DNA of 64,000 nucleotides from Rhizobium etli_C (GCF_014198605.1 NZ_JACIHU010000004.1), one strand, 5' to 3'; positions 42,711 to 52,726 are shown, counted from the first letter of the stretch. Program-made: numbers and translations. Notes: generated from the letters alone by a model not told the origin.

Positions 42711-43352
42711 ATGTCTACGCCCTATGTCGACCATCCGCTACAACCGGGCGACCGGGTCCCGAATGTTGAGTTCGATGCGATCTCGCACGAGGGAAAGATC
42801 GCGCTTGACGATTTTCGCGGCCGCAGCCCAGTGCTGATTGGTTTGTTTCGAGGCCTGCATTGCCCGTTCTGCCGGCGCCATGTCGCGGCCATGGCCTATC
42901 TCAACCCGATGCTGCGTGAGAAAGGCGTCCAGTCCCTGGCTGTTGTAAACACCCCGGTCGAACGCGCGCGGCTCTATTTCCGTTACCATCCGATACCCGA
43001 TCTTCTTGCTGCTTCCGACCCGGTAAAGGCTTCGCACCGAGCCTTCGGCTTACAGGAGATCGGGATCGACGCGGTCATGGCGTTACGGATCGATCTTCCG
43101 GGCGAGTTGCCCGAGCCTATGAACCCGATGGCAATGGATGAATTTATCAACGAGAAGGAAGGATATCCAATTACGCATGTCGATCGGCAGATGATGACTG
43201 CCGACAAGGGGCAGCTTGTCGGTCAATTCCTGATCGACCGGGAGGGCATCGTACGCTGGAGCTTCACGGAAGTTCTGGAGCCTGGGGTCCAGACGTTCAA
43301 GGCACCGAATTCCCAGGAGTTGATAACGGTCGCTTCCCAAGTCGCCCTTTGA
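42711..43352 (+). CDS. Peroxiredoxin-like (AhpC/TSA fold) protein
   Basis: 213 residues. Thioredoxin-fold opening PLQPGDRVPNVEFDAISHEG, then the redox motif GLFRGLHCPFCRRHVAAMAY with Cys-Pro-Phe-Cys; the second half includes PIPDLLAASDPVKASHRAFG and LVGQFLIDREGIVRWSFTEV, as in AhpC-TSA/redoxin proteins. Likely a thiol peroxidase or disulfide reductase, cytosolic. AGGAGGTTCTCC before ATG 42711 is a strong ribosome site. Partner reductase unknown. Confidence 0.88.
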   Translation: MSTPYVDHPLQPGDRVPNVEFDAISHEGKIALDDFRGRSPVLIGLFRGLHCPFCRRHVAAMAYLNPMLREKGVQSLAVVNTPVERARLYFRYHPIPDLLAASDPVKASHRAFGLQEIGIDAVMALRIDLPGELPEPMNPMAMDEFINEKEGYPITHVDRQMMTADKGQLVGQFLIDREGIVRWSFTEVLEPGVQTFKAPNSQELITVASQVAL

Positions 43353-43456
43353 GCTGTCAATGTCATAGGAGCAGTCCGTCGAGGCCTTTTGCGGTGGAAC
43401 ACGCGGCAGCACCCGGCTATAAAGCTCATGCTGCGTGGCCTTTTTAGCGGTAACCG

Positions 43457-45751
43457 ATGCCCAATTCTCCCGAATCCTCAGGTGAAAGCGTTAGCAGTTC
43501 GAGCTCGGGCCGCAATCAGGACCTGGATTCGGCAGCGCCGCCGGCCGCCTCGGATTCGCCGACCACCCAGGACGACGACTCGCAGCCGCCCCATGGATCC
43601 TTCGACCAAACCAGGCGGGCCGCCAGAACTCTGTTCCGTGCGATACGCCAGGATTTGCAGGCAAGTTCTGCCTTGGCGAAGGTCAAGACGGCGGTATTGT
43701 CTTGGAGGGCGAAGCTGAAAAGGTCGACGCGTCCTGGAATAACCTCGGCGCCCCGCACATGGATGACGACCGCCGTGGTTAAAGCCGGGCGCGGCATTCG
43801 CGATCGGCATTCAAAGCCGAGGGAAAGTCGACGGGGCGCATCGCTGCTGGCGGGCTGGCGAAAATTCGCTATTGGGTTCACCGTTCTTGTCTGCCTGCTC
43901 GTCGCAAGCGTGCTGGTGTGGGCACTGAAAGATGTGCCCTGGAGTGAAATCCGGGATGGAACGTTAAAGCCGGTCGTCGTGCTGGAAACCGCCGACGGCG
44001 CGCCGCTGGTGAGACAGGGGCCTTATCAAGGGCCATATGCCCGATACGAGCAGTTTCCGCCCTATCTGATCGATGCCGTCCTTTCGATCGAGGATCGCCG
44101 GTTCATGGATCATTTCGGCGTCGATCCCAGGGGCATCGGGAGGGCGCTTCTGCGCAACCTAGAGGCTGGCTCGGTGGTGGAAGGTGGCAGCACCATCACC
44201 CAGCAACTCATCAAGCTGCAATATCTCGACAGCGACCGAACCATAAAACGAAAGATCCAGGAAGTCGTCATCGCGTTCTGGCTGGAGTGGAAGCTCGGCA
44301 AGGCGGAAATCCTGACGCGCTATCTCAACAGCGTCTATCTTGGCGCCGGCGCCACCGGCATGCCTGCCGCCGCGCGCATCTATTTCAACAAGGAAATCGG
44401 CGCCCTCAACCTGCCGGAGTCGGCGATGCTGGCGGGATTGCTGCGGGCGCCGAGCCAATGGAATCCCATCGACAATTTCGAAGGCGCCCGGCAGCGCACC
44501 ATGGTCGTTCTCGACGCCATGGCGGCCAATGGCAAGATCACGGCGCCGCAGGCGGCGGAGGCCAAGACGAGCTTTACCAGCCTGCACCCGACGACGCCGA
44601 CGCCGCGCTCCGGAAGCTGGTTTGCCGACTGGATTTCGCCGCAGGCAAGCGAAATCGCCGGCGCCTCGCCAGGTTCGACTTCGGTGCGCACCACGCTGGT
44701 GCCGCAGTTGCAGCAGATCGCCGAACGGGTCGTGAAAAGAGCCCTGGACGGAGAAGGAAAGACCGTCGGCGCATCGCAAGCCGCCTTGGTTGCGATGACG
44801 CCGGAGGGCGCGGTCGTTGCGATGGTTGGCGGGCGCGACTACAAGGCGAGCCAGTTCAACCGCGCCGTCACGGCGATGCGCCAGCCGGGCTCCACCTTCA
44901 AGCTCTTCGTCTATTACGCAGCGTTGAAGGCTGGGCTCACTCTGTCCGACCGGGTTTTGGACGCGCCAATCGACATCAACGGCTGGTCGCCGGACAATTC
45001 CGGCGGCGACTTTCGCGGCTGGGTAACGCTCGCCGAAGCCTTCGCGCGATCGCTCAATGCCGCGTCAGTGGCGCTTGCCGAAGAGGTCGGCCTCGACAAT
45101 GTGATCGCCGCAGCGCGCGAACTCGGCATCGATGCGCCACTGGCCAACACGCCGTCTTTGGCACTTGGCACATCAGAAGTAAATCTGCTTAACCTCACCA
45201 GCGCCTATGCCTCCGTCCAACTCGGCAAGGCCCCTGTCAAGCCCTGGGGCATCATCGACTTCCAGGCGGCCGGGCAGCCCACGACGTTTCGCGTTGGCCA
45301 ACAATCAAAGCCGAATGTCGATCTTTCACCCTACCAGTCCGATCTTCTCGGCCTTCTGCAGCTGGTGGTCGAGCACGGCACCGGACGTGGCGCAGATCCC
45401 GGCACGTTTGCGGCCGGCAAGACCGGGACGAGCCAGGATAATCGTGATGCCTGGTTCGTCGGATTCACGGACACGCTCGTCGTCGGCGTCTGGGTTGGCA
45501 ATGATGATGATGCGCCGATGAAGGGAGTGACGGGCGGCGGCCTGCCGGCGCATATTTGGCGGGACTTCATCCGGGGGGCGACGACCGAACCGACGCTGAA
45601 CGGCGTGCGATCGACCGAAGCAGTTGTCAATGGTCAAGGCGCACCGCAATCCTGCAACATCACCGCCTGCTCGCGCAGTTACCGCTCCTTCCGCCCATCC
45701 GATTGTACCTATCAGCCCTATTCCGGCGGCCGACGGCTTTGCGAGAAGTGA
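43457..45751 (+). CDS. Class A penicillin-binding protein (PBP1a-type)
   Basis: 764 residues, bifunctional peptidoglycan synthase. A long Ser/Pro/Arg-rich cytosolic N-terminus (about 1-135) precedes one membrane anchor (FAIGFTVLVCLLVASVLVWA, near residue 145). The GT51 transglycosylase domain has SIEDRRFMDHFGVDPRGIGR and EGGSTITQQLIKLQYLDSDR. The transpeptidase domain has SxxK in RQPGSTFKLF, SxN in FARSLNAA and KTG in AAGKTGTSQDNRDAWFVG. It ends with a Cys-containing tail (CNITACSRSYRSFRPSDCTY). The first 130 residues are unusually long. Start codon context is weak. Confidence 0.93.
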   Translation: MPNSPESSGESVSSSSSGRNQDLDSAAPPAASDSPTTQDDDSQPPHGSFDQTRRAARTLFRAIRQDLQASSALAKVKTAVLSWRAKLKRSTRPGITSAPRTWMTTAVVKAGRGIRDRHSKPRESRRGASLLAGWRKFAIGFTVLVCLLVASVLVWALKDVPWSEIRDGTLKPVVVLETADGAPLVRQGPYQGPYARYEQFPPYLIDAVLSIEDRRFMDHFGVDPRGIGRALLRNLEAGSVVEGGSTITQQLIKLQYLDSDRTIKRKIQEVVIAFWLEWKLGKAEILTRYLNSVYLGAGATGMPAAARIYFNKEIGALNLPESAMLAGLLRAPSQWNPIDNFEGARQRTMVVLDAMAANGKITAPQAAEAKTSFTSLHPTTPTPRSGSWFADWISPQASEIAGASPGSTSVRTTLVPQLQQIAERVVKRALDGEGKTVGASQAALVAMTPEGAVVAMVGGRDYKASQFNRAVTAMRQPGSTFKLFVYYAALKAGLTLSDRVLDAPIDINGWSPDNSGGDFRGWVTLAEAFARSLNAASVALAEEVGLDNVIAAARELGIDAPLANTPSLALGTSEVNLLNLTSAYASVQLGKAPVKPWGIIDFQAAGQPTTFRVGQQSKPNVDLSPYQSDLLGLLQLVVEHGTGRGADPGTFAAGKTGTSQDNRDAWFVGFTDTLVVGVWVGNDDDAPMKGVTGGGLPAHIWRDFIRGATTEPTLNGVRSTEAVVNGQGAPQSCNITACSRSYRSFRPSDCTYQPYSGGRRLCEK

Positions 45752-46001
45752 TGTGATCAGGCAGGGATCGAGCACCCGCCTTCTTGTTTCATGCGCGGTG
45801 TTTCCGAGCTGCCGCCCGGGCCGCAGGGACACTTATCCGTAAAACGGCATTATCTTATGCATTTCCGCAATCTACAGCCATAAATCCTGTTCCGGTAGAG
45901 TGCTCCCGTCGTGGCAGGTGATCGGTATGGACCAGCCGCCCTGCCTTGCAAACACGCCTGCCGATCTCTTCGGCGACGAGGAACAGGAAAGGATGAAAGC
46001 C

Positions 46002-46955
46002 ATGTCTACAGACGATAAGCCGTTGATCGCGGTTACCGGTGCAACGAGCAAACAGGGACGCAGCGTCGTTGCGACGCTTCTTGAAAGCCAGCGCTTCCGC
46101 GTCCGTGCTTTCACGCGCAGACAGGATTCGCCGGAAGCTTTACGTCTGAAAAAACTCGGCGCCGAGATCGCCACCGTGCCCCTCGAACTCGGCCTTCAGA
46201 AGGATCTCGTTGCAGCATTCAACGGCGCGGATGGTGCGTTTCTGATGACGCCGCCGATCGCCCCGCCGGAGGCAACCGAGGCGCCTCTCGGCCGGCAGTT
46301 GGCGGATGCCGCCGTGGAGGCCGGTGTTAAGCACATTGTGTTCAGCACGCTCGAGAATGTCGACAAGATCGCCGGCGGGACGAAATATGCCCCGCATTTT
46401 ACCGATAAGGCCAGCGTTGCAGATTACATCCGCGGCCTGCCGGTCTCGCATTCCTTCATCATGCTGGCATTCTTCTACACCAATCTGCTGGAATATTATG
46501 TGCCGCGCATGGAAGGCGACACCCTGCTCCTGCCGATTTATCTTCCTGAAGATTTCGCAGCACCCTTTGTCGATCCGCTGACCGCGACCGGACCGGTTGT
46601 CCTCGAGATCTTCTCAAACCCCGAGCGCTATAACGGCAAAACGCTGCCGATCGTCGGCGATATCATTTCTCCGCGGCAGATGGTCGAAACCTTTCAACGC
46701 GTGACCGGCCGCAAGGCCGAGTATCGGAATGCTTTCGACAGGGACGGGCTGCTGGCCTATTTTCCGGAGTTTGCCGCCAACGAGTTTCTCGTGCGAGAGC
46801 TTCTCGGGATGGTCGAATATGCCGTCGAATATGGCTATTTCGGCAAGGAGCACGATCTCGAATGGAGCCGTCGCCTGAGCCCCGAGACGCTCAACTGGGA
46901 GCAGTTTCTGCGGACGTCGGGGTGGCGCGGCGACAAGCGGTCTTTCGGCGGTTGA
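46002..46955 (+). CDS. NmrA-family NAD(P)-binding protein
   Basis: 317 residues from ATG 46002 (AGGAAAGG 9 bases upstream); ATG 45993 and 45900 are in frame but less likely. The Rossmann motif KPLIAVTGATSKQGRSVVAT matches the GxxGxxG of NmrA-like atypical SDRs, followed by RVRAFTRRQDSPEALRLKKL and an NmrA C-terminal part (PIVGDIISPRQMVETFQRVT). It may bind NADP without catalysis or act as an oxidoreductase. The convergent LysR gene ends 4 bases away. Confidence 0.88.
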   Translation: MSTDDKPLIAVTGATSKQGRSVVATLLESQRFRVRAFTRRQDSPEALRLKKLGAEIATVPLELGLQKDLVAAFNGADGAFLMTPPIAPPEATEAPLGRQLADAAVEAGVKHIVFSTLENVDKIAGGTKYAPHFTDKASVADYIRGLPVSHSFIMLAFFYTNLLEYYVPRMEGDTLLLPIYLPEDFAAPFVDPLTATGPVVLEIFSNPERYNGKTLPIVGDIISPRQMVETFQRVTGRKAEYRNAFDRDGLLAYFPEFAANEFLVRELLGMVEYAVEYGYFGKEHDLEWSRRLSPETLNWEQFLRTSGWRGDKRSFGG

Positions 46956-46959
46956 AGCC

Positions 46960-47880
46960 TTACGATGGCCGGATGCCCGGCAGCTTGGCGATCTCGGCGG
47001 CAAGAAAGTCGACGAGGAGGCGAACGCGGGCAATGGCTGCACGCTCGGGAACAATCAGCAAGCTCACCGGAACCGGCGAAGGCCGATAGTCTCCAAGCAC
47101 GACCTCGAGCCGGCCATCGTCGAGAAGATCGTGAACCAGCCAGAGATGGGTAGGACCAATGCCGCGTCCGGCGGCAAGGGCTTCGCGCGCCGCAAGCCCG
47201 TGGTCGACGCGCAACCGACCGCTGACCGGGATCATCAAGCTGGTGCCATCAGGAGCGGAAAGAAGGAGCTGATTGCTGCCTGCGACGTTGGACATCACCA
47301 CGGTTTCATAGCGTGACAGATCGGCCGGGCGCTCCGGCCGTCCCCGTGCGGACAAATAAGCCGGAGCGCCGACCAGCCGCCGCTGGCTCACTCCGACCGC
47401 ATGAAGTTTCATCGAGCTGTCGGCAAGCGGTCCAAGACGGAGCGCCACGTCAACACCTTCGCGAACCAGGTCGATGCGCTCGTCCGTCAGGTTGAGGTCG
47501 ACGCGGATTTCAGGATGCCTGTCCTGGAAGGCAAAGATCATTCGCGTGACATGCATGACGCCAAGCGCTGCCGTACAGGAAAGGCGAACTGCGCCCGCGG
47601 GGGCCTGACGGGCATCTCTGGCTTCTTCAGCAGCCTGTTCGACCAGGCGCAATATCTGCAGGCAGTTGATATAATAACGGCTGCCTTCCTCCGTCAGGGT
47701 GACGCGACGCGTGGTGCGGCTGAGAAGCGGCACGCCGACGGCCTCCTCCAGTTCATTGAGGTGCCGCGTCACGGTGGATTGGCCGACGCCCAGCTCCCTT
47801 GCGACCATCGACAGGTTGCCACGCTCGGCGACGCGAACATAGGTGCGCATTCTGTCAAAAGACAAGCCTAGCTTATCCAT
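46960..47880 (-). CDS. LysR-family transcriptional regulator
   Basis: 306 residues. SFDRMRTYVRVAERGNLSMV then ARELGVGQSTVTRHLNELEE is the helix-turn-helix; the effector domain follows (AVRLSCTAALGVMHVTRMIF, GVDVALRLGPLADSSMKLHA), subgroup of LysR with the TTRRVTLTEEG linker. Convergent with NmrA and facing away from the LacI gene; target unknown. Confidence 0.92.
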   Translation of the reverse strand: MDKLGLSFDRMRTYVRVAERGNLSMVARELGVGQSTVTRHLNELEEAVGVPLLSRTTRRVTLTEEGSRYYINCLQILRLVEQAAEEARDARQAPAGAVRLSCTAALGVMHVTRMIFAFQDRHPEIRVDLNLTDERIDLVREGVDVALRLGPLADSSMKLHAVGVSQRRLVGAPAYLSARGRPERPADLSRYETVVMSNVAGSNQLLLSAPDGTSLMIPVSGRLRVDHGLAAREALAAGRGIGPTHLWLVHDLLDDGRLEVVLGDYRPSPVPVSLLIVPERAAIARVRLLVDFLAAEIAKLPGIRPS

Positions 47881-47990
47881 TTTTGAGCACAGTGATTATC
47901 ATTCCGTCCATATACGGAATAATCGCGATGATGCCCAGCGCGGGCTTCAGCAAGGTTCGGCTCAATGTCATTGTCAGGTGTCGTAATAGA

Positions 47991-49028
47991 TTACCGGGTC
48001 GAGCCGCGCGGGATGATCGAAAAACCGCAATCGACCCTGTCTTCGTCAGGCGGTTCGTCGCGGATGGCGCGCAGCAGCATGTCGGCGACGCGGTAACCAA
48101 TGTCCTGGCGCGGGATGTACACCGTCGTCAGCGACGGCTCGATGAAGGCGGAGAATTCCAGATCGTTGAAGCCGCAGATGCCGACCTGCTCCGGCACGCG
48201 GATGCCGCGCGCCTTGCATTCGATGAGGACGCCGAGCGCCAGTTCATCGCTCTGGGCAAAGACGGCATCGACATCGGGCACGCGTTCGATCAGGCGGGCA
48301 AACAGTTCCCGGCCGAGGCCGGTGCGGCTTGTCGCATCGCCGCCGATAATGAGAGCTGGGTCGAAACGCCCGGCCTCGCGCATCACCGCCTCATAGCCTT
48401 CTATCCGCCGGCGCGAGCGGACATCGGCGCCGCGGCCGAAGAAGGCGATCCTCCTGTAGCCCCTCGATAATAGGAACCGGGTGGGTTCGGCGCCTGCGGT
48501 ATAATGATCGAGGCCGACGACAAGCTTCTGCGGCTCCTGGCTGAGGTCGGTGACATGGGCAATGGGACAGGCGGCATTGTCGATCAGCGGCAGAAGATCG
48601 CGGTAGGATTCGGCGCCGGCAATGATGACGCCGGCCGGCTTCTGCGTCAGAAAGGATTTCAACAGGCCGGCCTCGCCCTCGGCATGGCGCAGCGTATTGG
48701 AATATTGCACGGTGAGATCGGTGTCGCGGAAACGATCCTCGATACCGATCATCAGGCTGGTAAAGCCATATTGGTGCAAGGCGGGCGTGATCACGGCGAC
48801 AATGCCGTTGTGGCGGCCGGCCAGCGCCCGGGCGGCGAGATTGGGGATATAGCCCATCTCCTCGACCGCGCGCAGGATCTCCTCGCGCAGATCCTCCGAG
48901 ACGATTTCGGGATTGCGCAGCGCGCGCGAGATGGTGATAGGGCTGACGCCCACCTTCTTCGCCACATCGCTGAGCTTCACAGGCGCGCCGCGCCTCGGCT
49001 TCCTCCCCCGCTCCACCGACTTGCTCAT
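47991..49028 (-). CDS. LacI-family transcriptional regulator
   Basis: 345 residues from ATG 49026-49028, preceded by GGGGAGGCG. The LacI DNA-binding part KLSDVAKKVGVSPITISRAL then RNPEIVSEDLREEILRAVEE (hinge ARALAG) leads into a periplasmic-binding-like sensor domain (VAVITPALHQYGFTSLMIGI, DVDAVFAQSDELALGVLIEC, VGICGFNDLEFSAFIEPSLT). Close in pattern to the GntR (gluconate) subgroup. The sugar ligand and the targets are unknown; no sugar operon lies beside it in this window. Confidence 0.92.
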   Translation of the reverse strand: MSKSVERGRKPRRGAPVKLSDVAKKVGVSPITISRALRNPEIVSEDLREEILRAVEEMGYIPNLAARALAGRHNGIVAVITPALHQYGFTSLMIGIEDRFRDTDLTVQYSNTLRHAEGEAGLLKSFLTQKPAGVIIAGAESYRDLLPLIDNAACPIAHVTDLSQEPQKLVVGLDHYTAGAEPTRFLLSRGYRRIAFFGRGADVRSRRRIEGYEAVMREAGRFDPALIIGGDATSRTGLGRELFARLIERVPDVDAVFAQSDELALGVLIECKARGIRVPEQVGICGFNDLEFSAFIEPSLTTVYIPRQDIGYRVADMLLRAIRDEPPDEDRVDCGFSIIPRGSTR

Positions 49029-49528
49029 CGCCTCCCCGTCTGCCGCTGCGGGACTCGGCAATTCTCCGCAATTACTTTCTGCAGAAGAAATAATTTAGAG
49101 TCCACTAACATCGTATGATGACGCCATATTCCGCGCAGGCGGCGGGATCGTCTGGTGCCAATATGCCTATTGTTTTCGATGGAAATCCGAGCGGAAGCGA
49201 CGATGCCGGAGAGAACCAGCCGGCATTTGCCGATGCGCCGCGGCCGCCTTGAGCGGTAGCCGGAAAATGAAGGTTAAACCCAAGTGAAAGCTTACAAATC
49301 GGCAATATGAACATGATCGATATTTAATTTGTAAATCGGCCCGGCGGGATCATATGAATCGGCGAGCGCGAATTCTTCCGTTCGCCAGGCCGCCGCCCCG
49401 ACGACTGAGCGTGTTCCCGAGAGAATTGGCGCCATACGCCATCCGACGCCAGGTCCCATGACATGGAACCACGACGCCATCACAAGCCACTCTTCTTCCA
49501 AAGGGCGACCGCCCAAGGGATTACCGCC
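49029..49528. other. Intergenic region upstream of degP
   Basis: About 500 bases between the divergent LacI and DegP-type genes. It holds AT-rich promoter-like stretches around 49300-49330 (ATCGATATTTAATTTG), but no clear operator, repeat or gene. The in-frame ATG at 49463 could extend the protease by 22 residues. Confidence 0.5.
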
Positions 49529-51031
49529 ATGTCACACATCCTCCGCAAACACCGCACCGCAGCGCTCGTCGGAGCCGCCATAATCGCCGGCGCGGCCTGC
49601 CTGCCCTTTGCGATCAACGGCTCGACCGCGCTGGCCGCCCCTTCGGATACCGGCGGCATCCTGGCCGCAGGTGGCTCGTTCGCCACGATCGTCGAGGCCG
49701 ACAAGCCGGCCGTCGTCACCATCACCACGACGATGAAAACGACCGACGTCAGCGCCGATCAGCAATCGCCAATGGACGAGCAGTTCCGCCAGTTCTTCGA
49801 GGATCAGGGCATTCCCCTGCCCCGGCCAGCGCCGCGCAATCAGCCCTCGGAGCATGCGATGGCGCTCGGCTCCGGTTTCATCATCAGCCCCGACGGCGTC
49901 ATCGTCACCAACAACCATGTCATCGACAATGCCCTCGACATCAAGGTGACGCTCGACGACGGCACCGAACTGCCGGCCAAGCTGATCGGAACCGACCCGA
50001 AATCCGATGTCGCCGTCCTGAAGATCGCCGCCGGCAAGCCGCTGCAGACCATCGCCTGGGGCGATTCCGACAGGCTGAAGCTCGGCGACCAGATCCTGGC
50101 GATCGGCAATCCGTTCGGCATCGGCACCACGGTGACGGCCGGCATCGTCTCGGCGCGCGGCCGCGACCTGCACAGCGGACCCTATGACGATTTCATCCAG
50201 ATCGACGCGCCGATCAACCACGGCAACTCAGGCGGCCCGCTCGTCGACCGCGAGGGCAAGGTGGTCGGCATCAACACCGCCATCTATTCGCCGAACGGCG
50301 GCAGCGTCGGCGTCGGCTTCGCCATTCCCTCCGATGAGGCCAAGGCGATCGTCGCCAAACTGCAGAAGAACGGCTCGATCGATCACGGCTATCTCGGCGT
50401 GCAGATCCAGCCGGTCACCAAGGACGTCGCCGATGCCGTCGGCCTGGACAAGTCAGGCGGCGCGCTGGTCGCCGCCGTTTCCGCCGATACGCCGGCCGCA
50501 GAGGCCGGCCTGAAACCCGGCGATATCGTCACCTCGGTCGGCGGCGAGGCCGTCAAGACGCCGAAGGACCTGTCGCGCCTCGTCGCCGATCTTTCGCCGG
50601 GCACGCGGGAATCGCTCGCTGTCTGGCGTGACGGCAAGGCGATCGATCTCAACGTCACCGTCGGCACCAATGCCGACGGCCAGAAGCAGGCGGCGGCGAC
50701 AAGCCCGGAAGCGCGGGGCCAGGCGTCGGGCCAGCCGAGCCTCGGCATCGGCCTTGCCGACCTGACGCCCGATGTGCGCCAGCAGCTCGACCTGCCGCGC
50801 TCGGTCAGCGGCGCCGTGGTCGCCAGCGTCAAGCCGGACAAGTCGGCGGCCGCCGCCGGCATCCAGTCGGGCGATGTCATCGTCTCCGTCAACGACCGGC
50901 CGGTGCACAACGCCCGCGACGTCAAGGCCGCGATCGCCGAAGCCGGCAAGGCCGGCCGCAAATCGGTGCTGCTGCTCGTCGAGCGCGACGGCAACAAGAC
51001 CTTCGTCGCCGTGCCCTTTGCCGCGGCCTGA
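49529..51031 (+). CDS. degP: DegP/HtrA (Do) family periplasmic serine protease
   Basis: 500 residues from ATG 49529 (AAGGGATTACCGCC). Signal peptide RKHRTAALVGAAIIAGAACL, then PFAINGSTALAAPS. Trypsin-like domain with His in IVTNNHVIDNA, Asp in PKSDVAVLKIA and Ser in INHGNSGGPLVDR. Two PDZ domains follow (about residues 290-380 with GYLGVQIQPVTKDVADAVGL; about 400-495 with AAAGIQSGDVIVSVNDRPVH). Periplasmic protein quality control: a protease and chaperone for misfolded envelope proteins. Several degP paralogues are usual in rhizobia, so the gene name is family-level only. Confidence 0.93.
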   Translation: MSHILRKHRTAALVGAAIIAGAACLPFAINGSTALAAPSDTGGILAAGGSFATIVEADKPAVVTITTTMKTTDVSADQQSPMDEQFRQFFEDQGIPLPRPAPRNQPSEHAMALGSGFIISPDGVIVTNNHVIDNALDIKVTLDDGTELPAKLIGTDPKSDVAVLKIAAGKPLQTIAWGDSDRLKLGDQILAIGNPFGIGTTVTAGIVSARGRDLHSGPYDDFIQIDAPINHGNSGGPLVDREGKVVGINTAIYSPNGGSVGVGFAIPSDEAKAIVAKLQKNGSIDHGYLGVQIQPVTKDVADAVGLDKSGGALVAAVSADTPAAEAGLKPGDIVTSVGGEAVKTPKDLSRLVADLSPGTRESLAVWRDGKAIDLNVTVGTNADGQKQAAATSPEARGQASGQPSLGIGLADLTPDVRQQLDLPRSVSGAVVASVKPDKSAAAAGIQSGDVIVSVNDRPVHNARDVKAAIAEAGKAGRKSVLLLVERDGNKTFVAVPFAAA

Positions 51032-51064
51032 GACGGCGCGTGTGACATCCGAAATTGGAGATGG

Positions 51065-51088
51065 AAAGCCCGTGAAGACGGGCTTTTC
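51065..51088 (+). terminator. Rho-independent terminator after the DegP gene
   Basis: AAAGCCCGT (51065-51073), loop GAAG, ACGGGCTTT (51078-51086), then T and CC. A perfect 9-bp stem with a T-rich 3' side, 34 bases after the stop. Classical intrinsic terminator shape. Confidence 0.85.
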
Positions 51089-51459
51089 CTTGTCTGCGTC
51101 CCGCTCCGGCACAAGGCTGCGGCCTGCGGGCCATTCCTGCTGCTGCGCATGGTAAATTCCGATACTTCCGACGAAAATCCGGCGACACCGGCGGTTTTTC
51201 GTGCCGGAAAGCGACAGGGAAACAAGAGGTTGCGCCATTGCCTGACAGGCGGGCGGAAACTGACCGGCTGGCCCCGGACGAATTAACCCTACCGGCTTAC
51301 CTTAATATCAGCATCAGCTTGAATGCGTGCCGCCCTATGCCATCGTATTTTCACGATTACTAATTGTCCGGGATGACTCACCGGACCCGCAGCCCGCCTT
51401 TCCCTGGGAAGACCGGCTTCATGCATCAAGGGCGTAACATTTCAAACGGAGGGTATGCC
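51089..51459. other. Intergenic region with no recognised gene
   Basis: About 370 bases upstream of the small 66-aa gene. An open frame reaches back to 51364 but has no support before 51460. Nothing else recognised. Confidence 0.45.
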
Positions 51460-51660
51460 ATGAGCAATGTCGTGGAATTTCGTGCCAAATGCCCGCATGT
51501 CAAAACTCTGTCCGACTGCCGCGAGGCGCTTGAACCGCATGTGATGAAGATTGTCGCCGAGGCCGTCGGCTGGGGCTTTCCGCCGGCGGAAGCGGCCATG
51601 GTGGTCGCCGATATTGCCGATGATTACATTCTGATGCTGTCGCGCGAACTGCGGCATTAA
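51460..51660 (+). CDS. Small hypothetical protein
   Basis: 66 residues, MSNVVEFRAKCPHVKTLSDC, with a hydrophobic C-terminal helix (GFPPAEAAMVVADIADDYIL). GGAGGGTATGCC precedes ATG 51460. Cysteines at positions 11 and 20. No known domain; acidic helical C-terminus may be a protein-interaction element. Cytosolic. It stands alone between the protease and the phage-derived block. Confidence 0.65.
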   Translation: MSNVVEFRAKCPHVKTLSDCREALEPHVMKIVAEAVGWGFPPAEAAMVVADIADDYILMLSRELRH

Positions 51661-51975
51661 ACGGTGCGCGGGCACCCGCACGCCACCGTCAGCCAGGAAT
51701 GACTGTATCAGTGGGCCGCGCAGCGCCTGCAGGGGTAGCAGGGGTGTACAGGAGACGAAAACCTGCCACGCGGCCCTGCGATCAAAACACTGGCTCGTGC
51801 CGGAAGTTCCCGGCGGAGATACTTGAACGACGGAGTATTTCCTAACTTATTTCTCGATGCGGAAATATTCCGTTACCGATAGTCGCGCATCCCGAGTAAA
51901 ACGTCGTCGCACAATCTATTCAGGCCGCCTTTTCTGCTTCCGCCTTCGGAAATCAGACAGCTCGGCCGCATGCAT
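51661..51975. other. Intergenic region with no recognised gene
   Basis: About 315 bases, relatively AT-rich around 51840-51870. No motif, hairpin with U-run or credible frame was found. Confidence 0.45.
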
Positions 51976-52161
51976 TCACCGCCATTTCGGCTGGCGCGGC
52001 GGCGCATTGGCCTGGATCTCATGCAACGGCGCGTGAGATCCGAGCAGCTTCTTCAGCTTCTTCTCCTCCGCCGGCCCAATCCCAAACTTGCGGCAATGCT
52101 CTGCAACATCATGCTCCCGCGGACCGGGAACGCGAACTTGGCGATTGTTCATGCTCTTCAT
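51976..52161 (-). CDS. Small hypothetical protein
   Basis: 61 residues, MKSMNNRQVRVPGPREHDVA then EHCRKFGIGPAEEKKLKKLL, basic and helical, ending RQPKWR. CAGGAGGAAACAGAC just upstream of ATG 52159-52161 is a strong ribosome site, so it is very likely real. The helix-rich middle (KFGIGPAEEKKLKKLLG) resembles DUF3606-type small rhizobial proteins only weakly. Function unknown. Confidence 0.65.
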   Translation of the reverse strand: MKSMNNRQVRVPGPREHDVAEHCRKFGIGPAEEKKLKKLLGSHAPLHEIQANAPPRQPKWR

Positions 52162-52297
52162 GTCTGTTTCCTCCTGAGAGGGATAACAAACACCCGGCGG
52201 TTTGGTTCGTTAGCAACGTCTAAAATTTGGAAATGTCTGTTTGCGTACTGATATCGCCGTTAGCTGGGATTGCTCCAGCGAGATTGCCGCGTTCACG

Positions 52298-52726
52298 TCA
52301 ACTGATCTTCAACCAATGCCTGAGCGCCGCCACCGCCCCGTCGCTGGCATAGGCGATGATGCCGCCGGTCGTCAGCCCGGCAAAGGCGATCAGGCCTGAA
52401 ATCCCGTAGCCGATCGATTTCATCCGTTTCCACTCCTCGAGCGCCGGTCCGACCGTCTCCTGGCTCTTCTCGACGGTTTCCTTGAGCGTCCTGAACTCGG
52501 CACGGATCTGCTGATCGGCGCCGCCGCTGATCGCCACCCTGGTATCAAGATGGGCGATCTGCCTTGTCTGCTCGTCGAGCCGCTTGTGGATCACCGCGCT
52601 GAAATCATGGGCATTGGCCTTTTCGTCGCTCATCTCCTGGCGCAGCAGCGCGACGTTTTCCTCGATGCCGGTCAGCCTTCCCTCCACGCGCCCGAGAGCA
52701 CGCAGGATGTCGTCATTCGATGTCAT
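52298..52726 (-). CDS. DUF1515-like protein with coiled coil and C-terminal membrane helix
   Basis: 142 residues. An N-terminal heptad-rich part (ILRALGRVEGRLTGIEENVA, then LLRQEMSDEKANAHDFSAVI HKRLDEQTRQ read in pieces) predicts a coiled coil to about residue 100, followed by one membrane helix (YGISGLIAFAGLTTGGIIAY). The layout matches the DUF1515 proteins I associate with rhizobial prophage lysis or tail regions. It follows the SGNH-like gene by 12 bases in the same direction, so it probably belongs to the phage-derived operon. Confidence 0.7.
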   Translation of the reverse strand: MTSNDDILRALGRVEGRLTGIEENVALLRQEMSDEKANAHDFSAVIHKRLDEQTRQIAHLDTRVAISGGADQQIRAEFRTLKETVEKSQETVGPALEEWKRMKSIGYGISGLIAFAGLTTGGIIAYASDGAVAALRHWLKIS